The position numbers and the translations under genes were made by a program. Source: Leptospira ryugenii (GTDB lineage Bacteria > Spirochaetota > Leptospiria > Leptospirales > Leptospiraceae). From it: 64,000 nt of DNA. The stretch is taken from NCBI RefSeq assembly GCF_003114855.1, contig NZ_BFBB01000008.1, positions 620,001 to 684,000 on the forward strand, written 5' to 3'. Below, piece after piece: positions 18,637 through 27,508 of the stretch. Every line of letters starts with the position of its first letter. Within the stretch, counting starts at the first letter, position 1. Under the pieces are notes generated by a model. It saw only the letters and a list, made by a program, of their open reading frames with translations, did not search any database and was not told the DNA's origin.

Positions 18637-18653
18637 TCGTATTCTTTTTAGGT
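18621..18653 (+). promoter_or_regulatory. Hairpin spanning the csrA stop and the next gene's ribosome-binding site
   Basis: ACCTAAAAAG (18621-18630) pairs perfectly with CTTTTTAGGT (18644-18653) around a 13-base loop that starts GACTAA. The AAGGA at 18628-18632, a match to the CsrA ANGGA core, straddles stem and loop. The 3' arm contains the AGGT of AGGTGAT, the only plausible ribosome-binding site for the acyltransferase ATG at 18665. There is no T run after it, so it is more likely a translational control element than a terminator. Confidence 0.45.
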
Positions 18654-18664
18654 GATCGATTTCT

Positions 18665-19336
18665 ATGAAGCAATGGAAACGTAAATTTTTAGTTTGGTTG
18701 ATTCCATTCTTAGTTGTCCAATTACAAAAGCTCATTGGAGCCACATCAAAAAATGTAGTCTTAGGTGGGGATTCGTATGAGAAATTAAGGCAAGGCAAGT
18801 TACCTCACATACTCTCCATCTGGCATACCAATGTTCTCTATTCTCCATATCTCCACCGAGGCAAACAAGTTGCTGTTCTTATTTCAGAGTCAAAGGATGG
18901 GGATTTCATTAACCAAGTCGTACATCGATTTGGAAATTTAAGCATCCGAGGAAGCTCTTCAAGAGGTGGTGGCAAAGCATTGAAGGCTATCATCCTGCAT
19001 TTGAAAAAGGGTTTACCGGTGGCCTTTACTCCTGATGGTCCGCGTGGTCCCGCATTGATCGTTCAGCCAGGATTGATTGCTGCGGCTCAAGTGACGGGAG
19101 CACCTATCATTCCATTTCACTATGAATGCACCAAACAATGGATCCTAGAAAAAGCCTGGGATAAACATAGAGTGCCGAAGCCATTCACCACCTTTATCAT
19201 CAGTTATGGTGAACCAATTTATATTCCAAGAACAACTAATGAAGATCAGTTTGAACAAGAGAGAAAAAAAGTGGAAGAGGCGATGCTTGCAAATCGACAA
19301 AGAGCTATAGAAAAGGCAGAAGAACTAAGAAAATAG
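18665..19336 (+). CDS. DUF374 / lysophospholipid-type acyltransferase
   Basis: This 223-residue membrane-associated protein matches the DUF374 group of acyltransferases: a hydrophobic N-terminus, [11 protein letters not shown] (the family's HxxxxD-type catalytic region, here H followed by TN), a [11 protein letters not shown] stretch, and [16 protein letters not shown] (motif III). The family is thought to acylate lipids or lipid A-like precursors. The substrate cannot be read from sequence. It follows csrA by 28 bases. Confidence 0.82.
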   Translation: MKQWKRKFLVWLIPFLVVQLQKLIGATSKNVVLGGDSYEKLRQGKLPHILSIWHTNVLYSPYLHRGKQVAVLISESKDGDFINQVVHRFGNLSIRGSSSRGGGKALKAIILHLKKGLPVAFTPDGPRGPALIVQPGLIAAAQVTGAPIIPFHYECTKQWILEKAWDKHRVPKPFTTFIISYGEPIYIPRTTNEDQFEQERKKVEEAMLANRQRAIEKAEELRK

Positions 19337-19372
19337 GCTTGTCTGATTCGAAACAAGACAAAGATTTTGGGT

Positions 19373-19780
19373 ATGGCAAATTTAATTCCCAATGATGTTG
19401 TAGCAATTATCCGAGAAGCTCAGTACAGAACTGATATTACACTAGGCGATCATTCTTTAATTGCAGATGAACCAACCGATCAAAATGGTTCAAATCTTGG
19501 ACCCACACCTTACCAACTATTAGCGGCAAGTTTGGCAGCTTGCACGAGCATCACTTTACGAATGTATGCTGACCGTAAGAAATTACCTCTAACCTCAGTG
19601 GAAGTTCATGTGAATTTAGAAAAACCAGCTGCTGACCAAACCAAGTTTGTAAGAAACATCCAATTAATAGGAGAACTCAAACCAGAAGAAAAGGAAAGAT
19701 TATTACAAGTAGCAAATGCTTGCCCTATACATAAAATTTTATCTGGAAAGATTGAAATTCAATCAGCTTTAACTGAATAA
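19373..19780 (+). CDS. OsmC family protein
   Basis: This 135-residue protein has the OsmC/Ohr fold signature: TPYQLLAASLAACTSITLRMYADRKKL with the first reactive Cys, and a second Cys in LLQVANACPIHKIL. The two cysteines form the peroxide-reducing centre in this family, which removes organic hydroperoxides in the cytoplasm. The ATG at 19373 is chosen over the TTG at 19367. The gene lies between the acyltransferase and an adenylate cyclase and ends six bases before the latter. Confidence 0.88.
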   Translation: MANLIPNDVVAIIREAQYRTDITLGDHSLIADEPTDQNGSNLGPTPYQLLAASLAACTSITLRMYADRKKLPLTSVEVHVNLEKPAADQTKFVRNIQLIGELKPEEKERLLQVANACPIHKILSGKIEIQSALTE

Positions 19781-19786
19781 TTTTTT

Positions 19787-21028
19787 ATGAAATATTTTTC
19801 TAACCTCTTTCACCAAAAAATTGATCTGGCGATCTTGCAGACACTGGAAGAAGAAACTGTGCGAAATGCTGAGGCCTTTGCCTACATACGTTTGGCAGGC
19901 ATTTCCTTTTGGCTCTTATTATCTCTTGTGATTGGAGTATTCCTAGAACAAAAGGATTGGGCTGTATCTCTTCCTTATCTGAGCGTTTATATGGTATTGA
20001 GTGCTGTGATTTTGTTTTTGGCAAAAACGGGCGTTAAACGCAAACAACTTTTGCACTGGACAAGTGTTGTAGCTGATATTCCATTTATTTTTATTACGAT
20101 GAAATTGTCTTTAGCGACAGCACCGTATCCTTTGTTCGGCATTGGTTTTACAAGTGCCTTGTTTTTACTTTTCCTAATTCCTGCGACAACTGGAAATTCT
20201 CCTTGGCCTGCGTTGATAGGTTCCATTGAAGCAATCATATTACAATCTGTACTCATGTATGAAAGTCTTCTTCCATTTCCAGTTTGGTTAGGGAGTCTGG
20301 CCATCGTATTTGTCATTGCTTTTTTTATTTGTATACACATTGCACGCAGACCTATTCGTGTTGCTTCACAATATGCAGGCGAAAAAGAAAAACGAGATGA
20401 ATTGGCAAGATACTTTTCACCATCTGTGGCGTCAAAAATTCTGAGTACTCCTGATGTTCTCGACAAGGTAGAAAAGCGTTATGTGACTGTTTTGTTTTCT
20501 GACATTCGCGGGTTTACTTCTCTTTCAGAGAGTATGCAAAGCGAAGAAATAGTAGAATTCTTAAATGAATACTTAACCATTATGGTTCACGTCATTTTTA
20601 AGAATGGCGGAACTCTCGATAAATTTATAGGCGATGGAATTATGGCCTATTTTGGAGCACCGATAGACCAAGAAGACCATGCTCTACGGGCGGTAAGAAC
20701 TGCTAGAGATATGCTACGAGCGGTTGAAGAACTAAATATTGTCAGGCGAGCTCGGAATGAAGCTGAGCTACAAATCGGAATCGGGCTAAACTCAGGTGAA
20801 GTCGTGCTAGGCGATATTGGCTCAGACCAAAGAAAGGAGCATACCATAATTGGTGATACAGTCAATCTTGCGTCTAGGGTTGAATCTTTAACAAAGGAGC
20901 TTCAAAAAAATCTTTTGGTAACAGAGTCGGTCGTTTCTTTAACAAGTGAAGAATTTGATTGGAAACCTGCAGAATCAAAAGTGAATGTGAGAGGTAAAAA
21001 AGAACCAGTTCAAACTTATTTTCTCTAA
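19787..21028 (+). CDS. Membrane-bound class III adenylate/guanylate cyclase
   Basis: This 413-residue protein has about six membrane helices in residues 40-185, then a cytoplasmic class III catalytic domain (~215-400). Metal-binding Asp residues lie in [12 protein letters not shown] and [27 protein letters not shown] carries the base-specifying Asp and transition-state Asn/Arg. This set fits adenylate cyclase. No linker domain is seen, so the membrane part is the likely sensor. The stop codon interlocks with that of the convergent metallophosphoesterase (CTAA at 21025-21028). Confidence 0.9.
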   Translation: MKYFSNLFHQKIDLAILQTLEEETVRNAEAFAYIRLAGISFWLLLSLVIGVFLEQKDWAVSLPYLSVYMVLSAVILFLAKTGVKRKQLLHWTSVVADIPFIFITMKLSLATAPYPLFGIGFTSALFLLFLIPATTGNSPWPALIGSIEAIILQSVLMYESLLPFPVWLGSLAIVFVIAFFICIHIARRPIRVASQYAGEKEKRDELARYFSPSVASKILSTPDVLDKVEKRYVTVLFSDIRGFTSLSESMQSEEIVEFLNEYLTIMVHVIFKNGGTLDKFIGDGIMAYFGAPIDQEDHALRAVRTARDMLRAVEELNIVRRARNEAELQIGIGLNSGEVVLGDIGSDQRKEHTIIGDTVNLASRVESLTKELQKNLLVTESVVSLTSEEFDWKPAESKVNVRGKKEPVQTYFL

Positions 21029-21873
21029 AGCTCAAGCCAAGTTGGAATTGCTGTAACAGAACTACCATTCCATTCAATCTTTGTGTGAAAATGTTGGTTT
21101 CCTTTGATTCTAGGTACTTTGGCTCCATTTATATAAAATGTGCCTTCTTTGTATAACAAGGACTCCCTTTCTTTTTGGAGTGAAGGAATGCCATGGTGCA
21201 TATGACCAGAAAGAACTGCGGGGACTTTTTTCCCAATTTCTTTAGCATATTGGATAGCAAAACTTAAATCCTCGTCACCAAAATCACCACCTTCCTTTTT
21301 GAAATCAGCACCATACATTGAAGTGCGGGCAGATCCAAGACCTTTTGGTCCGTTATGTGATAAAAAGAAAAGATTCTTTTGTTTTGTTGTATCTATGATT
21401 TTCTTTAGTTTGATCAAAGATTCTTCCATATTTGCAACGAGATGGTATTGAGAAATATTCCGATTGAAACTAAACCCACCACCCATTGCATGTGGTCGGG
21501 TTACTATGAGTGCTAAATCTGCTTCTTCTGAGAGAACGATCGAGCTATATCCTAAAACTGGGACAGGCCGGCAAATCTCTGATAGGTGCTTCATTCGCTT
21601 TTGGTATCCAATGCTTCCCCATCTTTTTAAAAAAGAGTGATTGAAGACCTCACCGAGGATTCCGATCAAATTGGTCCCATCCCAGTTTCCCGGAATGAGA
21701 AAGGCTCTTTTTTTTAAATTTTGGAATTTAAATTTCGGGGATAGATTTCCATTCCAACGAAACCAGCCCAAATCCCCTGTAAAGAAGAGTGCTGAATACT
21801 CACTTTGGTTGAAGTATTCAGTATCCTTCTCAGACCAAAATCCGTGGATGTCGCCGATCAACGCGAATTTCAT
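21025..21873 (-). CDS. Metallophosphoesterase
   Basis: This 282-residue calcineurin-type phosphoesterase shows the dimetal motifs in order: DIHG (9-12), GDLGW (~33), a GNWD version of GNHD (~57), SHNGPKG and GHMHHG near residue 230. The GNHD motif has Trp in place of the His that usually assists catalysis, a change also seen in other branches of the superfamily. The substrate is unknown. Its start overlaps the stop of the GH31 gene by four bases, so the two are co-transcribed. Confidence 0.85.
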   Translation of the reverse strand: MKFALIGDIHGFWSEKDTEYFNQSEYSALFFTGDLGWFRWNGNLSPKFKFQNLKKRAFLIPGNWDGTNLIGILGEVFNHSFLKRWGSIGYQKRMKHLSEICRPVPVLGYSSIVLSEEADLALIVTRPHAMGGGFSFNRNISQYHLVANMEESLIKLKKIIDTTKQKNLFFLSHNGPKGLGSARTSMYGADFKKEGGDFGDEDLSFAIQYAKEIGKKVPAVLSGHMHHGIPSLQKERESLLYKEGTFYINGAKVPRIKGNQHFHTKIEWNGSSVTAIPTWLEL

Positions 21874-24128
21874 TTTTGTGTAAGGATTTGTTGGAATGCC
21901 TTTCTAAGCAAAGTCTCTTTTTTTCCACCCACTCTTAAGAATACAGCTGGTTTTCCAATAGGAGCCTCAACATTGACTTCCGATTTTCCATTGAATTTCT
22001 TACCAGTCCAAATGTGTTCCCACGATCCTTCTGGAAGGTAGACATCGATATCCGTCTTTCCAGACTTGATGATAGGAGCCACAAGCAGATCATCTCCTAG
22101 AAAAAATTGGTAAGGAAATTCTAACAATTGTTCATCGTTTGGTTCAACTAAAAAGTTGTGACGTACGACAGGTAGTCCAGTTTTTGTACTTTCAGAGACT
22201 AAATCTTTTAGATAGTCTTTTAGTGCATAATGTATTTTACCGATTTCTGCGAACAAAGTGACGGTATCCTCATCCGATAGAGAAGATACACCATTTTTGT
22301 CTGTGTAAGTATAGACCTGCCAGTTCTTGAGAGGACGATTGCCTTCATGAGTTCGGAATACAGGAGTAAAGGCAGAAAGTTCTGCCCATCGCAAAAGGAG
22401 TTCTTTGGGTCGATGGTAATTTCTGAGAGGATTGGATATGGTTGTATAACCACCGATATCACTATGGTTCAAAGCAATCCCGCTCATACCGCCAGATGTG
22501 AGTCCGATGATAGCGGAAGGAAGACCATCATTTTTCCCCCAGCTGACCATTTGGTCACCCTCCCAGAAAAGTGTGCTATATTGGTTTGAGTAAGAATAAC
22601 CAGCTCTCGTAAAGAAAACAATCTTTCCTTCTTTTCCAGCCTCTTTGATTGCCTCTCGATTGATTCTGGCCCAATCCACGGGATAGATATTGTGGTAAAC
22701 CTTAGCATCGATACCCGAATACAATTTGGCATCAAAGGGAAGCCATTCGCCAAAGTCCGCCATCCAACCACTCAAACCAACATCTATCATATTCTTTTTG
22801 ATGATTGATTTTGTCCATTGCACTGCCTGAGGATTGGTTAAATCGATCAGATAGGCAGGAAAGCCCACGGTTTGGATGAGATAATCTTCTCCTGCCTGGT
22901 TTTTCACTAGATAACCTTTTGATTTTGCTTCCGCTAACAAAGGATTTGTGAAATCATCACCTGGTTTTTTGGGATCTGTATCAGCAAGAAAGGAATTGAT
23001 ATAACCTAGAACTTGAACGTTCTTTTGATTCATACCCTTCACAAAGTTTTTAAAATCAGGGTAGAGTTTTTCATCGGCATACCATCGCCATTTCAATTGG
23101 TCACCAAAATTGGTTACACGTCTTCCACACCAATCTTGGATCCAAAGCGCCGTTATTGGATTTCCTTTTGCTTTTGCCTGGTCGACTATGAAATTTACTT
23201 TTTCCGTTCCACCTTGGACACCTAACCAAGTACCGTATGCCCAATCTGGCAAGGCAGTATAACGGCCTGTTTTCTTTGTATAACTATTTAATAATTCTCT
23301 TGCATCTTTGCCGAGCCAAATGTTTGCACGGAAATGATTTTGGACATTTGTATCCCAGTATTCGATTTTGAGTTCGTCTGCTTGGGAGAGGTCGAAACGA
23401 GAATAACCAGAATTTTCTACAAAAAGTGATCGATTCTCCGAGCTGATGAAATGCGGAATTGGTGCGTAGGTTGTGTATTCATTGCCGCCAGCACCAGCAA
23501 GTAAGTTTGCACCTGCGGTAATCGGCTGATCTCCCCGACCGATCCCTTGCTCTTCTGTAAATAGGAATGGAGTTTTTCCTTTCATCTGGTCGTGGGTAAA
23601 CTGCTCACCAAAGCCAAAGAATTTTTCCGAGGACTTGCTCTCGATTGCCAACCAAATACGGTTCAGGGAAGGATCAGAGAATTGGATTTGCAAATCAAGC
23701 TGATCTGCTTGCGAGGATTGGACTGTGATTTTGTAGTCTGATTGGCAATCTTTTCCAGATACCTTTCCTCGGATGATTAGGCTCTTTCCTTCAGGGACAA
23801 GAGAGTCGAGGCTCTGCTCTGTGCAGAATACGACAGGCTTCTCAACAAATTTAAAAGATGCCATCCGGTACTTTGCTTTTGCATCTACGCGACCGGCTTG
23901 CAAAAAAGCTTTGGAGAGTGAGACTGAAAAAAATACTTTTTGGTTCCCTTTGGAAACAAAGGAAAGTTTGTTCTCACTCTGGCTTACAAGGAGATTGCCC
24001 ACTTGAACAGGGGAAATTGTTTCTTTTGCGAATTGGATTTGGCCGGATGCACAACTAACGAGAGCAAACGACAGAGAGTAAAGAGCACAGAGGCCAAAAA
24101 GAGATTTGCGTAGGGTGGTGAGAAACAA
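21870..24128 (-). CDS. GH31 family lipoprotein, sulfoquinovosidase-like but lacking the sulfonate-binding Arg
   Basis: This 752-residue protein starts at a TTG with a signal peptide and a possible lipobox (FALVSC, Cys26), so it is probably a periplasmic lipoprotein. The catalytic domain follows the YihQ branch of GH31: nucleophile Asp458 in WMADFGE, acid/base Asp525 in WEGDQ, and Tyr561 in SDIGGY. From my memory of E. coli YihQ (Asp405, Asp472, Tyr508) the offset is 53 throughout. Gln331 (QDW) and Trp347 match Gln288 and Trp304, but the position of the sulfonate-gripping Arg301 is Gln344. It may cleave a neutral alpha-glucoside. Its start codon lies in a hairpin (24126-24168). Confidence 0.85.
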   Translation of the reverse strand: MFLTTLRKSLFGLCALYSLSFALVSCASGQIQFAKETISPVQVGNLLVSQSENKLSFVSKGNQKVFFSVSLSKAFLQAGRVDAKAKYRMASFKFVEKPVVFCTEQSLDSLVPEGKSLIIRGKVSGKDCQSDYKITVQSSQADQLDLQIQFSDPSLNRIWLAIESKSSEKFFGFGEQFTHDQMKGKTPFLFTEEQGIGRGDQPITAGANLLAGAGGNEYTTYAPIPHFISSENRSLFVENSGYSRFDLSQADELKIEYWDTNVQNHFRANIWLGKDARELLNSYTKKTGRYTALPDWAYGTWLGVQGGTEKVNFIVDQAKAKGNPITALWIQDWCGRRVTNFGDQLKWRWYADEKLYPDFKNFVKGMNQKNVQVLGYINSFLADTDPKKPGDDFTNPLLAEAKSKGYLVKNQAGEDYLIQTVGFPAYLIDLTNPQAVQWTKSIIKKNMIDVGLSGWMADFGEWLPFDAKLYSGIDAKVYHNIYPVDWARINREAIKEAGKEGKIVFFTRAGYSYSNQYSTLFWEGDQMVSWGKNDGLPSAIIGLTSGGMSGIALNHSDIGGYTTISNPLRNYHRPKELLLRWAELSAFTPVFRTHEGNRPLKNWQVYTYTDKNGVSSLSDEDTVTLFAEIGKIHYALKDYLKDLVSESTKTGLPVVRHNFLVEPNDEQLLEFPYQFFLGDDLLVAPIIKSGKTDIDVYLPEGSWEHIWTGKKFNGKSEVNVEAPIGKPAVFLRVGGKKETLLRKAFQQILTQK

Positions 24129-24168
24129 GGTATCCTCCTAGAGAGTCCTCTGATTCGCTGATACCTTG
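24126..24168 (-). promoter_or_regulatory. Hairpin burying the TTG start codon of the GH31 gene
   Basis: In the minus-strand transcript CAAGGTATC (24168-24160) pairs perfectly with GATACCTTG (24134-24126) over a 25-base loop. The last three bases of the 3' arm are the TTG start codon, and the AGGAGG ribosome-binding site sits at the loop edge, its final G in the stem. A short AGAG/CTCT inner stem is also possible. Ribosome entry should depend on opening this stem. Confidence 0.55.
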
Positions 24169-24188
24169 CTTATTTCGTAAATCTTTTT

Positions 24189-25058
24189 TTACACTTTCTT
24201 TCGGTCTAAGCCACCAACACGTGGGGCTGCCGCACTCACAGCCTTCTGTCCAAAGACAGACACGGCTTGTTTTGGTAGGCTGGACTTTCTCCATTCAAAC
24301 CATGAGCCTTGGTAGGTGCTAACATCACTATAGCCTGTTTCTCTCAGCATTAAGGCAAGGAGGCAAGATCTTGCGCCATTGTAATCATATATGACTGTTG
24401 GCCTTTCTGGCATAAAAGGGAAACCATTCAAACGCTTTTTGAAAACGGAACGGTCAATGAGATTTGCCTCAGCATCGTAGAGGTTTCTCCAATCCCATAA
24501 AAATGCGCCTGGTAGCCTTCCACAGAGTGTGCCCTCTTCAGGAGCAGTTAATCTAGGGAGTCGGCCTTCATACTCTTCCATAGTACGAGCATCAAAGATT
24601 TGGAGTTTTGTAAGGTTTTTTTCCATGAAGGCTTTGTCGACAACACCTTCAATCACCTTAGTCTTGTCAGCTGGTTCGAACTCTACTTTCAAAGTTCCAG
24701 GCTTTTTATTTCCATCTATGGGCCATTTCTTCGCTAAAACATAACTTTCAGCAAAGCCCATTGCACGAAGTAAAAACACCATACGAGTTGAGAACATTCC
24801 CATGCCCTCATCAAAAACTACGACTCGCGTTTTTTTGCTTTTTTGGATTTCTTGGAGGACACCGACCATTGGGCCATAGAGTTTTTTATGTGATTCAGGA
24901 TCAGATCCAAAAGCCTTTTTGATGAAGGGATAGTAGTAAGCACCTTCCAGGGTTTCCTCTTCATATGCTGATTGAGACCTACAATCAATTAAGAAATCTC
25001 CTGCATTTATCTCTGATTTTAAAAAACTCCAGTTCAATCGTATCTCCTCGTCTTCCAT
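24189..25058 (-). CDS. Two-domain rhodanese-like sulfurtransferase with catalytic Cys replaced
   Basis: From the ATG at 25058 this is a 289-residue tandem rhodanese related to SseA. The N-terminal domain (~1-140) contains [23 protein letters not shown], and the C-terminal domain (~150-280) has [13 protein letters not shown] and the end motif YQGSWFEW. In active enzymes the C-terminal loop reads YCGSGVTAC; here it is YDYNGARSC, so Asp stands where the persulfide Cys belongs. A Cys seven residues later remains. Sulfur transfer by the usual mechanism is doubtful. A GAGGGGG motif precedes the chosen start; an upstream in-frame start at 25148 lacks one. Confidence 0.82.
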   Translation of the reverse strand: MEDEEIRLNWSFLKSEINAGDFLIDCRSQSAYEEETLEGAYYYPFIKKAFGSDPESHKKLYGPMVGVLQEIQKSKKTRVVVFDEGMGMFSTRMVFLLRAMGFAESYVLAKKWPIDGNKKPGTLKVEFEPADKTKVIEGVVDKAFMEKNLTKLQIFDARTMEEYEGRLPRLTAPEEGTLCGRLPGAFLWDWRNLYDAEANLIDRSVFKKRLNGFPFMPERPTVIYDYNGARSCLLALMLRETGYSDVSTYQGSWFEWRKSSLPKQAVSVFGQKAVSAAAPRVGGLDRKKV

Positions 25059-25191
25059 TCCTAAAACCCCCTCTCTTTTTTGAAAGCCTGAAAACCAAAA
25101 AAAAAATCTCTTTTGAATCGGGACATAATCTTCTGGGATTTCATGCAAGGACCTTCAATTCTAGTGGTCTCAGATTCCGATACTCTTAAAG

Positions 25192-26064
25192 ATGAAATGG
25201 TATCTGCACGCAATGATTCCGCGCAAAGTTTCACTGAGAGGCTTGCTCTTTGTCTGCATTCTATGTGCATCTATGCTTTTTGCTCAAACAAATAGAGTTC
25301 GTGAATCCTCCGATTTGCAAACGTTATATGATATGTTAAAGTCCTCCGGACAAAACAAAACTAGGCAAAGTTTTTTAAAAAAACATACAAAGCATATCTT
25401 TCCCCTTGAAGATGCAGAATGTTCTATTAAAACAAAGAACGACGATGGACTAGTTCGTTACTTTACATTGCAATGTGGATCAAATGAAGTTGAGGGCCTT
25501 ATCAACTATGCCTCAGACCAAAAAAAGCTGAAAACCAAACTATCTGGATTTCAATTGGTCGCTTGGGAAAAGATTGGCAATCAAAAATATCTGAGGATCC
25601 GTGTTCACGGATTTGAATCGCAGGTAGGCTCTATTACGAAAGAAAGCAAGGACATCGTTCCTATCGCTTTGCGCCAAAAAAAACAAAAAGAAAAAGATTT
25701 TACAAAGGATATAAATGAAAACCTCCAATACTTTAAATCTTTGGCTTACAATTCGAAACGTAGAAAAGAAGCAGTAACAGATTTAGAAATTTTTTTCGAT
25801 AAAACTTGTCCTCTGGTATTTAAAGAAGTAGACCAGAGTTTTTATTGGGACAAGACAATCGCTTATACATTCGAAATTTCTTGCGTAAAGGATACTTCGT
25901 ATTCCCTCGTAAAGATTCCGGGCGGTCGAGATGGTAAGTTGAATGTATCAAATAAAGCCATGCCAATCCCTCAGAAAGGAGAAACGTTCTATGCAATGCT
26001 TCGAATGCGAAAGATCACAGATGAACAGGCATACTGGGATGATTTTAAATTATACTATGAATAA
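25192..26064 (+). CDS. Exported protein of unknown function, first gene of the HtrA-like unit
   Basis: This 290-residue protein has a signal peptide (RGLLFVCILCASMLFAQT) preceded by a basic n-region; MIPRK at codon 8 is an alternative start. The mature part shows two similar sections, each with a Cys pair spaced about 15 residues: AECSIKTKNDDGLVRYFTLQCG at ~75 and KTCPLVFKEVDQSFYWD...ISCV at ~205. This suggests a duplicated disulfide-bonded domain. Nothing identifies the function. It overlaps the protease gene by eight bases, so it is probably made with the protease and its paralog. Confidence 0.7.
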   Translation: MKWYLHAMIPRKVSLRGLLFVCILCASMLFAQTNRVRESSDLQTLYDMLKSSGQNKTRQSFLKKHTKHIFPLEDAECSIKTKNDDGLVRYFTLQCGSNEVEGLINYASDQKKLKTKLSGFQLVAWEKIGNQKYLRIRVHGFESQVGSITKESKDIVPIALRQKKQKEKDFTKDINENLQYFKSLAYNSKRRKEAVTDLEIFFDKTCPLVFKEVDQSFYWDKTIAYTFEISCVKDTSYSLVKIPGGRDGKLNVSNKAMPIPQKGETFYAMLRMRKITDEQAYWDDFKLYYE

Positions 26065-27508
26065 ACGAATTGCGATTTTTTTTCTGTTCCTATTTTGCTT
26101 TCCTATCCTCTCGCAGGAAAATAGCGAAAACGAAGTTACTGATATCTACCAGTCTGTTGTACTAGTCAGAAATGATAGCTATGTAGCAGAGAATAAAATT
26201 TTACCATGGACAAAGAAAAATTTGAGTACTGGTCTTGGTTCTGGTGTCGTCTTAGGTAAAAATTTGATTCTCACGAATGCCCACGTTGTCATGGATTCAA
26301 ATCGTATCAATGTTCGTTTGAATGGAAGCCAAACTGACTATCCAGCAAAAGTTGTGTTTGTTGGATACGATTGTGATCTTGCATTATTAGAGATCATGGA
26401 TGAAAGCTTTGCTGAGAATAGTAAAATTTTAAAAATGTCCGAAACCAATCCACTTTTGGGCGATGATATTCTGGTATTAGGTTTCCCAAATGGACAGGAT
26501 CGTTTAACAGTCGAAAAAGGATCTGTCCTACGTTATGAAAAAAGTCGCTATAGCTACTCTGGTTTGGACTTTCGAAATGTAATCAAAATCAACGCTAATG
26601 TCCAGCCAGGCAATTCAGGTGGTCCTGCCATTCAGAATGGAAAGATGATTGGACTAACTTTCCAGATATCGAAAACCGGCAAAGACTTAGCATATCTGAT
26701 TCCAAATGAAATCATCCGTCATTTTTTGAAAGATATACAGGATGGGAGGTATGATGGATTTCCGAATCCTGGATTTACCTTCCAAAGTGGGCACCCAAAT
26801 AGCTTAAAAGCAGTGATGAAGATCCCAGCTGAGGCTACAGGCATCTTTGTCAATCGCATCTACCCTAAATCAACATTTTCGAAAGTGCTCCATGAAAAGG
26901 ATTTCATCATCTCAATGGATGGATTCCCGGTTTCCAACGAAGGAGAGTTGGTCCAAACAGGAGCTAAAGTTTCACTCATCGACTATCTGGAAAGTAAATA
27001 CATTGGAGAGACAGTCCAATTAGAATTATATCGTGCTGGGAAAAAATATGCTACCGAAGCTAGTTTGCAAAAAAATTTCTCTTTGGATTTGTATCGAGAG
27101 ACTAGCGACCAATACTTTTTAGGAGCAGGCCTCGTATTTCTTCCCATCTCACGTTCATTTTTTAATGGTGAGGAAGGAGATTTAGATAGTTCCATTAAAT
27201 ACCATTATAGTTACTTTATCCAAGATCTTCTTTATCGATATACAAATAGGGATTTGGTTTTAAGTTTTTTGTTTGATGATCCGGATCTTTCTAAATACAA
27301 AAAATATAAATACAAAATTTTGGAATCGATCAATCAGAGAGTCCCTAAAGATTTAAATGACCTTCAAAAAATTTGGGAAGAAGAAAAGAATGGTTTTATC
27401 GTTTTGAAATTTCGAGGTATGGAACTGCCGATTGTATTAGAGTCGGAAGCCATTCGCCAAATCAACATTCGAGTAAAAAAGAGATATGGTGTAGATGATG
27501 AAAAGTAA
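26057..27508 (+). CDS. HtrA/DegP-like exported serine protease
   Basis: The ATG at 26057 gives a 483-residue protein with a signal peptide (IAIFFLFLFCFPILSQ). The trypsin-like domain carries a full triad: His in ILTNAHVVMD, Asp in GYDCDLALLEI, and Ser in NVQPGNSGGPAI. A region with FVNRIYPKSTFSKVLHEKDFIISMDGFPV is the PDZ-like domain (~275-345). The C-terminal 130 residues are an unusual extension. It would degrade or monitor misfolded periplasmic proteins. It overlaps both its neighbours, by 8 and 14 bases. Confidence 0.88.
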   Translation: MNKRIAIFFLFLFCFPILSQENSENEVTDIYQSVVLVRNDSYVAENKILPWTKKNLSTGLGSGVVLGKNLILTNAHVVMDSNRINVRLNGSQTDYPAKVVFVGYDCDLALLEIMDESFAENSKILKMSETNPLLGDDILVLGFPNGQDRLTVEKGSVLRYEKSRYSYSGLDFRNVIKINANVQPGNSGGPAIQNGKMIGLTFQISKTGKDLAYLIPNEIIRHFLKDIQDGRYDGFPNPGFTFQSGHPNSLKAVMKIPAEATGIFVNRIYPKSTFSKVLHEKDFIISMDGFPVSNEGELVQTGAKVSLIDYLESKYIGETVQLELYRAGKKYATEASLQKNFSLDLYRETSDQYFLGAGLVFLPISRSFFNGEEGDLDSSIKYHYSYFIQDLLYRYTNRDLVLSFLFDDPDLSKYKKYKYKILESINQRVPKDLNDLQKIWEEEKNGFIVLKFRGMELPIVLESEAIRQINIRVKKRYGVDDEK

